The notes beneath the pieces were generated by a model. That model ran no database searches and was not told the DNA's origin. It saw only the letters and a program-made list of their open reading frames with translations. The position numbers and the translations under genes are program-made. Of a DNA stretch of 64,000 nt, positions 1-8,958 are shown one piece after another (the stretch's first letter is position 1; every line of letters starts with the position of its first letter). The DNA is taken from positions 2,430,001 to 2,494,000 of the forward strand of contig NZ_AP019700.1 in the NCBI RefSeq assembly GCF_006738645.1. The letters are read 5' to 3'. This DNA is from Stella humosa. GTDB lineage: Bacteria > Pseudomonadota > Alphaproteobacteria > ATCC43930 > Allostellaceae.

Positions 1-1
1 C

Positions 2-397
<396 letters not shown>

Positions 398-408
398 CGC
401 CTCGCGGG

Positions 409-1257
409 TCAGCCGGGGCAGCGGCGGGCCAGTTCCGCCATTGCGCCGGCGACGCCGTCGAGCGGCACCTCCAGCAGCGTGTCGAGCTGGCGCACCACGG
501 TGAGGCTCCGCCCCGCCAGGATCAGGCGCATGGCGCCGGCCTCCGAGCCGTGAGAGACGGTGACGGTCCCCTCGGAGACGAGTGCCGGCAGGCGCTGCTG
601 GTCGACCAGGAACACCACCCGGTCGCCCGGCAGCACCAGTTCGGCGTCGCGCCCGGCCGGATGAAAGACCGGGATGTCAGCACCACTCCGGCGCCGCTCG
701 ATGGCAAACCGCCGGCCACCAGGGCTGGCCAGGGCCATGGCGCAGCCATTGCCGTCCGACGCGAACTGCCAGGTGCCGCCGGCCCGTGCCACCGACGCTT
801 CGCGAGGGGCGGGTGGTGTTGCGGGCTTGGGTGTCGGCGCGGGCGGTGACAGCTCGGCGGTGCGGGCGGCGATCGCCGCCTTGATGCAGGCGACCAGGGC
901 AGGCGAACCCTCGGCCTGGCCTTCGCATTCGGCGCGCCGGCGCAGCCAGGCGAGTTGCGCGTCGCGGATGGCCTGGCCGGCCTCGGCCGGCCGTTCGGCC
1001 AGACGCGCGCGATAGAGGGCGGCCATCTCGCGGTCGGCGGTGGCCAGACCGGCATCGGCGCAGATGGATTTCTCGACCCGGCTCTTGGCCCGCGCGCAGT
1101 CGAAGCTGGGCCCGGCAGGGGCCTGGCCGGCGGCCGCGGCCGGCAGCAGGATGGCCGCGGCTAGCGCACCAGCCGCAGCTTGGCGGCGAAGACGCGCAGC
1201 GCTTCGTCCAGGTTGCCGGCCTGGGCCAGCCGCTCCCGCCCGCTCATGACGATCCAT
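409..1257 (-). CDS. Exported LprI-type cysteine-containing protein
   Basis: About 282 residues. A basic stretch followed by an Ala/Leu-rich hydrophobic segment ending AAAAGQA looks like a signal peptide, so the protein is probably periplasmic. The mature part opens with DCARAKSRVEKSIC and continues to DAQLAWLRRRAEC, the pattern of the LprI N-terminal domain (lysozyme-inhibitor-like, DUF1311). A Pro/Ala linker and a second beta-rich region of unknown function with a cysteine near the end follow. The only ATG giving a signal peptide is at 1257, inside the DUF2794 gene, so the two would overlap by about 97 bp and be translationally linked. A rarer start nearer 1170 cannot be excluded. The longer open frame up to 1695 has no family similarity. 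Function is inferred only from the N-terminal domain. Confidence 0.62.
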   Translation of the reverse strand: MDRHERAGAAGPGRQPGRSAARLRRQAAAGALAAAILLPAAAAGQAPAGPSFDCARAKSRVEKSICADAGLATADREMAALYRARLAERPAEAGQAIRDAQLAWLRRRAECEGQAEGSPALVACIKAAIAARTAELSPPAPTPKPATPPAPREASVARAGGTWQFASDGNGCAMALASPGGRRFAIERRRSGADIPVFHPAGRDAELVLPGDRVVFLVDQQRLPALVSEGTVTVSHGSEAGAMRLILAGRSLTVVRQLDTLLEVPLDGVAGAMAELARRCPG

Positions 1258-1508
1258 GTGCTCTGTCCGTCCGTGCCGGGCGGTCCCTTGATGATGGCGT
1301 AGAGCGGCCGCTCGTGGGTGTGGCGATAGACCGAGAAGACAGCCCGGCCAGGCGCGTGGTCGATGGCGTAGTCGCGCCATTCGCCGCTGCTGACATGCCG
1401 GCTGTAGAGGCCGAGGAGGCGGTTCAGTTCGCCGCGGTTGAAATAGACCGGGCGCTGTCGACCGCGATAATCGGACAGGCGTAGGACGGTCGATGCCGGT
1501 CGCGCCAC
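1161..1508 (-). CDS. DUF2794 family protein
   Basis: 115 residues, cytoplasmic, without signal or membrane segment. The sequence VYFNRGELNRLLGLYSRHV followed by EWRDYAIDH, AVFSVYRHTHERPLYAI and a closing KLRLV is the conserved core of DUF2794, a small family found almost only in Alphaproteobacteria and without known function. Length matches the family. It starts with ATG at 1508 and lies about 130 bp from the divergent YfgM-like gene, so the promoter is probably in 1509-1643. The exported LprI-like gene overlaps its 3' end. Confidence 0.85.
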   Translation of the reverse strand: MARPASTVLRLSDYRGRQRPVYFNRGELNRLLGLYSRHVSSGEWRDYAIDHAPGRAVFSVYRHTHERPLYAIIKGPPGTDGQSTWIVMSGRERLAQAGNLDEALRVFAAKLRLVR

Positions 1509-1643
1509 GGGACAGCCTCTGTCGGACCCTGGGAACCCGGGCAGTGTTCCCGATTTTCATCAAATCGTAAAGCGGGACCGTGGTTTGCCTTTGCCCTGGC
1601 CTGTCGGTATGGTGCCGATCGTTTTCCGGCCGGAGTGATCGGC

Positions 1644-2294
1644 GTGGCCGATATTTTTCAAGAAGTTGACGAGGATCTGCGGCGCGATCGGGCAACCGCC
1701 CTGTGGCGTCGCTATGGCATCTATCTCATCGGAGTCGCAGTGGCGCTGGTGCTGGCCACGGCTGCCTGGTCGGCATGGCGCTACTACGAGCGCAGCCAGC
1801 GGGAGCAAGCGGGCGACCGTTTCACCCAGGCCATGCTGGCGGCCAACCAGGGGCAGACCGATGCGGCCGTCGCGGGGTTTGCCGAGGTGGCAACCGGCAA
1901 TGCGGCCGGATATGCCGTGCTGGCCCGGATGCAGGGGGCGGCCCTGAAGGTCCGCGCCGGCGACCGTGCCGCCGCCGCCTCGATCTATGACGGCATCGCC
2001 GGCGATGCCGCCGTGCCGGAAACCTATCGCCAGGCGGCGTTGCTGCTGTCGGTCATGCAGACGATGGATACGGGCGAGCCCAAGGCCCTGTCGGACCGGC
2101 TGGCACCGCTGGCGGCGGACGACAATCCGTGGCGGCACACCGCGCGCGAATTGCAGGCGGCGCTGGCCATCCGTGCCGGCGACACGGCCCGGGCGCGCAC
2201 GCTGCTGGATGGGCTTTCCAAGGATGCGGCCGCACCGCAGTCGCTGCGCACCCGCGCGGCCGAGACGGTGCAGGCGCTGGGTAGCGGGGCATGA
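1644..2294 (+). CDS. YfgM-like tetratricopeptide inner-membrane protein
   Basis: 216 residues. A short cytoplasmic N-terminus (DIFQEVDEDLRRDRATALW) precedes one transmembrane helix at about residues 23-43, then an Ala-rich helical periplasmic part with TPR character (TPR_21 type). E. coli YfgM is an ancillary SecYEG subunit that works with periplasmic chaperones. The same gene next to bamB and der is a widely conserved order, which supports the assignment. GTG at 1644 is preferred over GTG at 1635 because the GGAG at 1632-1635 is then correctly spaced. The stop overlaps the bamB start (ATGATGG). Confidence 0.85.
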   Translation: MADIFQEVDEDLRRDRATALWRRYGIYLIGVAVALVLATAAWSAWRYYERSQREQAGDRFTQAMLAANQGQTDAAVAGFAEVATGNAAGYAVLARMQGAALKVRAGDRAAAASIYDGIAGDAAVPETYRQAALLLSVMQTMDTGEPKALSDRLAPLAADDNPWRHTARELQAALAIRAGDTARARTLLDGLSKDAAAPQSLRTRAAETVQALGSGA

Positions 2295-3631
2295 TGGCAA
2301 TCTTCTCTTCCGCAAACGCCCGGCGCGGCCTGGCGGCGACGGTTCTGCTGGGCGGGCTGGTCGGCGGCTGCGACTGGTTCGGCGAATCGAAGCCGCCGCC
2401 GATTCCCGGTACCCGCCTGTCGATCCTGGCGCTCGATCGCAGCATCAAGCCGGACCCGTCTCTTTCGGGCGTGGCCGTTGCCCTGCCGCGACCGGTCGAG
2501 AATGCCGAATGGCCGCAGGCCGGCGGCTATCCCAACCATGTCATGCACCACCTGGCCCTGGGCGACGCGCCCAAGGTGGCGTGGCGCATCAGCCTGGGCG
2601 ATGCCGGCGGCGACGACCGCCGCATCCTGAGCACGCCGGTGGTGGCCGCCGGCATGGTCTTCGCCATGGATTCCGGCCGGCGCGTCGTCGCGGTCTCGGC
2701 CGCCGGCGGTGGCCAGGCCTGGTCGTTCGACCTGCGGCCCGAGGGTGAGAGCGATGGCGGCTTCGGCGGCGGTGTCGCCTATGCCAACGGCCGTCTCTAT
2801 GTCGCCACGGGCTGGGCCCAGGTCGTGGCGCTGGATGCGCAGTCGGGCAAGGAGATCTGGCGCACGGGCGTGGCCGGCCCGGTGCGGACCGCGCCCACCG
2901 TCTCGGGCGGACGGGTCTTCGCCATCACCATCGACAACCAGCTCGAGGCGCTGTCGGCCGACGACGGGCGCAAGCTGTGGAACCACGCCGCCATCTCCGA
3001 GACGGCGGGCCTGATGGGCGGCTCCAGCCCGGCGGTCGAGGCCGATGCGGTGATCGCGGCCTTCACGTCCGGCGAACTCTTCGGCATGCGGGTCGAGAAC
3101 GGCCGCGTCGCCTGGCAGGACAACCTGGCCGCCGTGCGCCGGATCGACGCCATCTCCGACCTGGCCGACATCCGTGGCCGGCCCGTGATCGATCGCGGCA
3201 CCGTGTTCGCCATCAGCCATTCCGGCCGCATGGTGGCGATCGACCTGCGCACCGGCAACCGCATCTGGGAGCAGGAGATCGGCAGCCTGGAAAGCCCCTG
3301 GGTCGTCGGCGACTTCATCTATGTGCTGACGCCGGAGGCCGAGGTCGTCTGCCTGTCGCGCGGCGATGGCCGCATCCGCTGGGTGCGCCCGTTGCCGCGC
3401 CACCGCCGCGAGGTCGAGCGCAAGGATCCGCTGTTCTGGACCGGCCCGGTCGTGGCCGGCGACCGCGTCATCGTCGTCGGCTCGAACAAGGAGGCGTTTG
3501 CCATCTCCCCCTATACCGGCGAACTGATGGGCACCATCCAGTTGCCCGACGCGGTCTATGCAGCACCGGTGGTGGCCGGCGGCACGCTCTATGTCGTGAC
3601 CGACGAAGCCAGCCTGATCGCATTGCGATGA
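2291..3631 (+). CDS. bamB: Outer membrane protein assembly factor BamB
   Basis: 446 residues. BamB is a lipoprotein of the BAM complex that helps BamA insert beta-barrel proteins into the outer membrane. The N-terminus carries a lipoprotein signal with a VGGC lipobox, giving lipidated Cys27. The rest is an eight-bladed PQQ-like beta-propeller, seen as repeated motifs such as [42 protein letters not shown] and [15 protein letters not shown]. Length is slightly above the usual 390-400 because of an extended linker after the lipidation site. It overlaps the TPR gene upstream by 4 bp and ends 7 bp before der, so the three are probably one transcript. Confidence 0.93.
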   Translation: MMAIFSSANARRGLAATVLLGGLVGGCDWFGESKPPPIPGTRLSILALDRSIKPDPSLSGVAVALPRPVENAEWPQAGGYPNHVMHHLALGDAPKVAWRISLGDAGGDDRRILSTPVVAAGMVFAMDSGRRVVAVSAAGGGQAWSFDLRPEGESDGGFGGGVAYANGRLYVATGWAQVVALDAQSGKEIWRTGVAGPVRTAPTVSGGRVFAITIDNQLEALSADDGRKLWNHAAISETAGLMGGSSPAVEADAVIAAFTSGELFGMRVENGRVAWQDNLAAVRRIDAISDLADIRGRPVIDRGTVFAISHSGRMVAIDLRTGNRIWEQEIGSLESPWVVGDFIYVLTPEAEVVCLSRGDGRIRWVRPLPRHRREVERKDPLFWTGPVVAGDRVIVVGSNKEAFAISPYTGELMGTIQLPDAVYAAPVVAGGTLYVVTDEASLIALR

Positions 3632-3638
3632 CCGGAGC

Positions 3639-5015
3639 ATGAGCGCGCGCGTCGCCATCGTCGGCCGACCCAACGTCGGCAAGTCCACCCTGTTCAACCG
3701 GCTGGCGGGCCGGCGGCTGGCCATCGTCGACGATCTGCCGGGCGTCACCCGCGACCGGCGCGAGACCGACGGCAAGCTGGGCCCGCTGCGCTTCACCGTG
3801 ATCGACACGGCCGGCCTGGAAGACCTGCGCGACGAAAGCCTGGAATCGCGCATGCGCGTGCAGACCGAGCAGGCGGTGGACGACGCCGATGCGGTGCTGA
3901 TGGTGATCGACGGGCGCGTCGGGGTGACGCCGATGGATCGGCATTTCGCCGACTGGCTGCGTCGCCAGACCCGGCCGGTGGTGCTGGTCGTCAACAAGTG
4001 CGAGGGCCGCGCGGGGGCGTCTGCGGCCGGCGAGGCCTACGCGCTGGGCCTGGGCGACCCCGTCGCGGTCTCGGCCGAGCATGGCGAGGGCATGCTGGAA
4101 CTGTACGAGGCGCTGGCGCCCTTACTGGGCGAGGGCGCCCTGGCACCCGACGAGGAAGAGCCCGCGCTGGAAGGCGACGACCGGCCCGACCAGCCGATCT
4201 CGATGGCCTTCATCGGCCGCCCGAACGTCGGCAAGTCGACGCTCGCCAATCGGTTGATCGGCAGCGACCGCATGCTGACCGGACCCGAGGCCGGCATCAC
4301 CCGCGACGCCATCAGCGTCGACTGGGAGTATCGCGGCCGTCGGCTGAAGCTGGTGGATACGGCCGGCCTGCGCCGCCGCGCTAACGTCTTCGAGAAGCTC
4401 GAGAAGCTGGCGACCGACGACACCGACCGGGCGATGCGCTTCGCCCAGGTGGTGGTGCTGGTGCTGGATGCCACCCAGCTATTCGAGAAGCAGGACCTGA
4501 CGATCGCGCGGCGCGTCATCGACGAGGGCCGGGCGCTGGTCATCGCCATCAGCAAGTGGGACCTGGTCGAGGACCGGCAGGCGGCCCTGCAGGGCTTCCG
4601 TGACCGGCTGGAGACCTCGCTGCAGCAGGTGAAGGGCATCCTGATGGTGCCGGTGTCGGGCGAGACCGGCGACGGCGTGCCCCGGCTGATGGATGCCGTT
4701 TTCCGCACCTTCGAGGCCTGGAACCGCCGGGTCCCGACGCATTCGCTCAATCGCTGGCTGAAGGCGATGTCGGAACGCCACCCGCCGCCGATGGTGCAGG
4801 GGCGCCGGCTGCGCCTGCGCTACCTGACGCAGACCAAGGTGCGGCCACCGACCTTCCAGCTCTTCCTCAGCCGGCCGGACTCGCTGCCGGACGACTACAG
4901 CCGCTACATCGTCAACGGCCTGCGCGAGGATTTCGCCATCCCGAGCGTGCCGATCCGGCTGATCCTGCGCAAGGCCGACAATCCCTTCGCCGACAAGGGC
5001 AAGAAGGACGACTAG
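3639..5015 (+). CDS. der: Ribosome-biogenesis GTPase Der
   Basis: 458 residues with two tandem GTPase domains and a C-terminal KH-like domain, as in Der/EngA, which acts in maturation of the 50S subunit. Each G domain has a [10 protein letters not shown]-loop (starting near residues 8 and 192), a DTAGL G3 motif, and an NKCE or SKWD G4 motif. The RNA-binding end includes [20 protein letters not shown]. Its ATG follows the bamB stop after 7 bp with GGAG directly upstream. The gene ends 3 bp inside the convergent lipoprotein gene, so the two transcripts would overlap tail to tail. Confidence 0.96.
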   Translation: MSARVAIVGRPNVGKSTLFNRLAGRRLAIVDDLPGVTRDRRETDGKLGPLRFTVIDTAGLEDLRDESLESRMRVQTEQAVDDADAVLMVIDGRVGVTPMDRHFADWLRRQTRPVVLVVNKCEGRAGASAAGEAYALGLGDPVAVSAEHGEGMLELYEALAPLLGEGALAPDEEEPALEGDDRPDQPISMAFIGRPNVGKSTLANRLIGSDRMLTGPEAGITRDAISVDWEYRGRRLKLVDTAGLRRRANVFEKLEKLATDDTDRAMRFAQVVVLVLDATQLFEKQDLTIARRVIDEGRALVIAISKWDLVEDRQAALQGFRDRLETSLQQVKGILMVPVSGETGDGVPRLMDAVFRTFEAWNRRVPTHSLNRWLKAMSERHPPPMVQGRRLRLRYLTQTKVRPPTFQLFLSRPDSLPDDYSRYIVNGLREDFAIPSVPIRLILRKADNPFADKGKKDD

Positions 5016-5179
5016 AAGAAACTGCCGATCACGGCGCCACCGGCGCCACCGATCGCAGCACCCGGCCAGCCGCCGACCGCGGCACCACCTGCCGCGCCAG
5101 CGCCGGCACCCACCACGGTGCCGCAGGCGGCCAGCATCGTCATCATGGCGCCCACGGCCAGGATACGGATCGTCTTCAT
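5012..5179 (-). CDS. Small glycine-rich lipoprotein (55 aa)
   Basis: A 55-residue reading frame. [16 protein letters not shown] is a lipoprotein signal ending in LAAC (lipid attachment at Cys19). The remaining 36 residues are almost only Gly, Ala and Val, with GxxxG-like spacing such as [14 protein letters not shown], so it resembles glycine-zipper lipoproteins. Its ATG overlaps the TGA of the upstream TPR/glycosyltransferase gene (ATGA, 5176-5179) and GGGAG lies 8 bp before it, so translation is probably coupled. Envelope location is inferred from the signal. The function is unknown. Confidence 0.72.
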   Translation of the reverse strand: MKTIRILAVGAMMTMLAACGTVVGAGAGAAGGAAVGGWPGAAIGGAGGAVIGSFF

Positions 5180-7200
5180 GGCAGATCTCCCTTTTGGACC
5201 AGGGTGGAACGATCATGGGCGGGGGTGGGTTCCGCCGACGCATGGGCTGCCAGCGCGCGGGCGATCTGCGCCAGCATGCCGTCCCAGCCGCCCGGGCGGT
5301 CCTGGCGGAAGACCCGCAAAGCTGGATACCAGGGCGAGCGATCGCCCCGGCAGAGCTGCCAATGCCATAGCAGCCCGTTGCCGCTGGGCAGCATCAGCCA
5401 GCAGGGCCGGGCGAGCGCGCCTGCGAAATGCACGGTCGAATTGCTGACGCTGACGACCAGGTCCATGGCCGCGGTCTGGGCCGCGAACCCGTCCAGGTCG
5501 ACGAGCGGGTCGATCTCCCGGTCGTGCAGCAGGCCGGCGGCGGCGGCCTCGTCGGCGATGTCACCGTGCTGGAGGGCAACGAAGGTGATCCCCGGCAAGT
5601 CGAGGATCGGTTCCCAGTCCGCCAGCGGCACCGATTTGCGCTGGCCGAACAGCCGGTTGGTGCTGCGCCACGAGATGCCGACGACGAGCCGGCCGCCCCG
5701 GGACCGGTAGCGTGACCGCAAGGCCGCCGTGCGGGCCGCATCCGGCACCAGGTAGCCGGCATGGTGGCGGAAGGATTCCATCGTCGGGCGTAGCAGGCCG
5801 GGCAGGCTCGACAGCGGCCGGTGGGCGACGATGGGGCCGTCGGCCTTGTCTCCGCGCGCGATCACGGTCAGGGCGGGGAAGGCGCGTTGCAGGACCGGCA
5901 CGAGCCGGCGATCGGTGGCGACGGTCACGGCACCGGCGCGGGCGGCCGCTTCCGGCAGCAGCCCGCAGGCCAGCACCTCGTCGCCGACGCCATGTTCGCC
6001 CCACAGCAGCACGCGGCCCGGGGTCTCCTGTCCATCCCAGAAGGGCAGGGGCGGCGGCGCGGTCGGGCGCGACATCGCCCAATAGGCATCGAGGTCGGCC
6101 CAGCCCTCGGCCAGCCGGCCGCAGCCGAGCAGCGCATGGCCGCGATTGTAGCGCCGCCCGACCTCCTCCGGCTGGAGATGCAGCGACCGGTCGTAGGCGG
6201 CGACCGCCTCGGCATGCCGGTCGGCCATGAGCAGCGTGTTGCCGAGGTTGTAGAGGACGTCCGGGGTATCCGGCGCGATCGCCAGCGACCGGCGGAATGC
6301 CTGCTCGGCCTCGGGCCAGCGATCCAGTTCCTGCAAGGCCGAACCGAGGTTCGCCAGGGCCGCGGCATGGCCGGGCGCCAGGGCGATGACCCGGCCGAAG
6401 GCATCGGCCGCGTCGCCGTGGCGGCCGGCCGATGCCAGTGCGACGCCTAGCTCATGCCAGGCATCGGCCTGGTCGGGCCGCAGGGCCACGGACCGGCGCA
6501 GGGCGGCGATGGCGTGGTCGTGGTGTCCCAGCGCATGCAGGGCGCACCCGGCCCAGCGATGTCCCTCGCTGTCGTCCGGCCGCAGCGACTGTGCCGCGCG
6601 ATAGGATGCCAGCGCCTCGTCCATCCGGCCGGCCTGGCGCAGCAGGTGGCCCAGCGAGAGGCGTAGACGGGCCGATGCCGGGTCGGCCGTCACGGCCGCC
6701 ATGGAGGCCAGGACGGCATCGTCCATCCGGCCGAGGCGGCGCAGGGCGGCGGCCCGGCTGGCGTGCGCGGCCGGCACACCCGGCCGCAGCCGGAGCGCCC
6801 GGTCGCTGGCGGCCAGCGCGGCGCCCGGGTCGCCTGCCGCCAGGGCGGCGGCGGCCAGGTCGGTCCAGGCCCGGGCGTTGCCCGCGTCGAGGCGCGTTGC
6901 CAGCGCGAAGGCGGCCATGGCGTCGGGGTGCCGGCCGAGTTGGCCCAGCGCCAAGCCGGCTTCCCGGTGCAGGCGGGCGTCGGTCGGCGACAGCCGCATG
7001 GCATGCTTGAGCGGCACCAATGCCGCCTCCGGTCGTCCCCGGGCATGTAGCAACCGGGCGATCAGTCGCAACGCGCCGACATGCTCCGGGTCGACGGCCA
7101 GGGCCGCATGGCACAGCGCGGCTGCCCCCGTGATATCCCGCCGGTGGGCAAGCGCCAGTGCCCGCAGGTGCAGGTCGGTGGGTGAGGGATCGGTCGGCAT
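5176..7200 (-). CDS. TPR-repeat protein with C-terminal glycosyltransferase-like domain
   Basis: 674 residues. The first about 390 are consecutive tetratricopeptide repeats (roughly ten), for example AWHELGVALASAGRHGDAADAF, ALANLGSALQELDRWPEAEQAF and VLYNLGNTLLMADRHAEAVAAY written in part here. From about residue 400 a glycosyltransferase-9/B-type fold follows, with LLWGEHGVGDEVL, VGISWRST and VVSVSNSTVHFAGALARPCW as landmarks. Such fusions in Alphaproteobacteria are usually annotated as TPR glycosyltransferases and have been linked to protein or surface-polysaccharide glycosylation. No signal peptide is seen, so it is probably cytoplasmic. It lies 50 bp after the glycerophosphodiesterase gene and is ATGA-coupled to the small lipoprotein. 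Acceptor and sugar are unknown. Confidence 0.8.
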   Translation of the reverse strand: MPTDPSPTDLHLRALALAHRRDITGAAALCHAALAVDPEHVGALRLIARLLHARGRPEAALVPLKHAMRLSPTDARLHREAGLALGQLGRHPDAMAAFALATRLDAGNARAWTDLAAAALAAGDPGAALAASDRALRLRPGVPAAHASRAAALRRLGRMDDAVLASMAAVTADPASARLRLSLGHLLRQAGRMDEALASYRAAQSLRPDDSEGHRWAGCALHALGHHDHAIAALRRSVALRPDQADAWHELGVALASAGRHGDAADAFGRVIALAPGHAAALANLGSALQELDRWPEAEQAFRRSLAIAPDTPDVLYNLGNTLLMADRHAEAVAAYDRSLHLQPEEVGRRYNRGHALLGCGRLAEGWADLDAYWAMSRPTAPPPLPFWDGQETPGRVLLWGEHGVGDEVLACGLLPEAAARAGAVTVATDRRLVPVLQRAFPALTVIARGDKADGPIVAHRPLSSLPGLLRPTMESFRHHAGYLVPDAARTAALRSRYRSRGGRLVVGISWRSTNRLFGQRKSVPLADWEPILDLPGITFVALQHGDIADEAAAAGLLHDREIDPLVDLDGFAAQTAAMDLVVSVSNSTVHFAGALARPCWLMLPSGNGLLWHWQLCRGDRSPWYPALRVFRQDRPGGWDGMLAQIARALAAHASAEPTPAHDRSTLVQKGDLP

Positions 7201-7250
7201 GCCGGCTCAGATGTCCCACGGCGATCGGCCGCCGGGCAAGGCCGGGCCGA

Positions 7251-8234
7251 TCAGTGCGCGACGGGCGTGGCCGTAGGCTGCGCCATGCCGCGTTCCGCCA
7301 TCAGGGCGCGCAGGATATCCGGACGGTCGGTGATGATGCCGTCGATGCCGCGGTCGAGCAGGCCGGCCATTTCGGCACGGTCGTTCACCGTCCACACGAC
7401 GACCTGGAGACCGAGCCGGCGGGCAGTGGCGATGTCGTCGTCGGTCGGGTCGCGATAGAAGGGCGACCAGACGCGACCGCCCGCGGCCTTGACCATGCGC
7501 GGCACCGACCCACCATGATCGGCGGCCGCGATGCCGGCCGTCCAGGCGCTGGCACCTGGCGACGCCGCCTGGATATTGTCCAGGAATCGCTGCTGTGCGG
7601 ACAGATAGACCGTGGGGATGCCCGGCGCCGCCTGCTGCACGAGGCGCAGCGTGCGCCAGTCGAAGGACTGGATGGTCACCCGCTCTTCCATGCCGGCTGT
7701 GTGGATGACGGCAAGCAGCCGCTCGGCGAACAGCTCGGGCGAGGCCGTATCGTCGGGCCTGGCCGGCGACAGCTTGGTCTCGATGTTGAAGCGCACCTGG
7801 CCGTTGCCGCTGCGCGCCGCGAGCGCGAAGACCGCGTCCAGCGTCGGTACGCGCTCGCCGTCGACGGGCTGGAGGGCCGGATGGCGCGCGGGGTAGCGCG
7901 ATGTCGGGTCCGCGCGGCCGATATCGTAGGACTGGATCTGCTCCAGGGTCAGTTGACGCAGCAGCGGGCCGGGTGCGGAAATCCACCGCCCGTCGCGCCC
8001 GCGCGCAATCTCCGGGTTGAGGGCCGGGTCGTGGTGAACCACCACCGCGCCGTCGGCCGTGATGCCGGTGTCCAGTTCCAGCACCGAAACGCCGAGACCG
8101 AGCGACCCGGCGAATGCCGTCAGCGAGTTCTCCGGCCACAGGCCGCGGCCGCCACGGTGGCTTTGCAGTTCGAAGGCGAGGCAGGGGGCCGCCGCTGCGA
8201 CCGACAGAAGCAGCGCGGCGAGCCGGATCCTCAC
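7251..8234 (-). CDS. Periplasmic glycerophosphodiester phosphodiesterase
   Basis: 327 residues. It would hydrolyse glycerophosphodiesters to glycerol 3-phosphate and an alcohol. An N-terminal signal peptide (RIRLAALLLSVAAAAPCLA) makes it periplasmic, like GlpQ. The catalytic and metal motifs are HRGGRGLWPENS, LELDTGITADG and VVVHHDP, followed by the TIM-barrel segments NIETKL, VTIQSFDW and VWTVND and the closing IDGIITDRPD. The chosen GTG at 8234 overlaps the stop of the upstream SDR gene (GTGA) and directly precedes the signal peptide. The longer open frame to 8615 is antisense-like noise inside the SDR gene. Confidence 0.9.
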   Translation of the reverse strand: MRIRLAALLLSVAAAAPCLAFELQSHRGGRGLWPENSLTAFAGSLGLGVSVLELDTGITADGAVVVHHDPALNPEIARGRDGRWISAPGPLLRQLTLEQIQSYDIGRADPTSRYPARHPALQPVDGERVPTLDAVFALAARSGNGQVRFNIETKLSPARPDDTASPELFAERLLAVIHTAGMEERVTIQSFDWRTLRLVQQAAPGIPTVYLSAQQRFLDNIQAASPGASAWTAGIAAADHGGSVPRMVKAAGGRVWSPFYRDPTDDDIATARRLGLQVVVWTVNDRAEMAGLLDRGIDGIITDRPDILRALMAERGMAQPTATPVAH

Positions 8235-8953
8235 GCGAAAACGACGCGCTCGCCCTGGTGGGGATATGCGGCCATCAGCATCGGCAGCATGGCGTTCGCG
8301 GCATCGTCCGGGCTGGGCACCATGGTCGGGTCCTCGCCGGGGAAGGCGGCGGCCCGCAGGCCGGTGCGCATGGCGCCCGGATCGAAGATGTTGGCGCGCA
8401 CGCGCGTGTTGGCGAGTTCGGCCGCGTAGAGCCGGACCAGCGTTTCCAGCCCGCCCTTGCTGACGGCATAGCCGGCCCAGTAGGCGTCCCGGCCGGTTGC
8501 CTCCGGGCAGCTCACGAACACTGCGCGGCCAGCATCCGACAGGCGAAGCAGCGGGTCGAGGCTGCGGATCAGGCGCCAGTTGGCGGTCAGGTTGACGGCC
8601 ATCACATCGGCCCAATGCTCCGGGCGGATATGGCCGACAGGGGTCAGCGTGCCCAGCGCCCCGGCGGCTGCCACCAGCATGTCCAGCTTGCCGAAGCGGC
8701 TGTGCAGGGCGGCCCCCAACTGGTCGATGCGCTCGCCCTCCTTGAGGTCGAGCGGCACCAGGGTGGCACTGCCGCCGGCGCGACGCACCGCGTCGTCGGT
8801 TTCCTCCAGTCCGCCCACGGTGCGGGCGACCAGGATCAGATGGGCGCCTTCCGCGGCGATGGCGACGGCGGCGGCCGCGCCCAGGCCGCGGGAAGCACCG
8901 GTCACGACGGCAACCTTCCCCGCCAACCGGCGGGGGGCAGCAGCTTCAGTCAT
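8231..8953 (-). CDS. SDR family NAD(P)-dependent oxidoreductase
   Basis: 240 residues, classical short-chain dehydrogenase. The dinucleotide-binding TGASRGLG is at about 20, the Asp motif PLDLKEGE at about 68, AAAGAL replaces the usual NNAG, and the catalytic YAVSKGG is near residue 160. The substrate cannot be told. It follows purF by 5 bp and its stop overlaps the glycerophosphodiesterase start. An SDR directly downstream of purF is common in Alphaproteobacteria, which suggests a conserved but undefined housekeeping role. Confidence 0.88.
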   Translation of the reverse strand: MTEAAAPRRLAGKVAVVTGASRGLGAAAAVAIAAEGAHLILVARTVGGLEETDDAVRRAGGSATLVPLDLKEGERIDQLGAALHSRFGKLDMLVAAAGALGTLTPVGHIRPEHWADVMAVNLTANWRLIRSLDPLLRLSDAGRAVFVSCPEATGRDAYWAGYAVSKGGLETLVRLYAAELANTRVRANIFDPGAMRTGLRAAAFPGEDPTMVPSPDDAANAMLPMLMAAYPHQGERVVFA

Positions 8954-8958
8954 AGGGG

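Noticed and set aside
409-1695. Single 428-residue minus-strand gene
   Set aside because: The part above 1257 overlaps the DUF2794 gene almost completely and resembles nothing; the LprI-like domain needs only the part below 1257.
2024-3997. Long minus-strand open frame of 657 codons
   Set aside because: It lies antisense to bamB and der, whose domains are certain. High-GC genomes give long shadow frames, and its His/Asp/Gly-rich translation is typical of such shadows.
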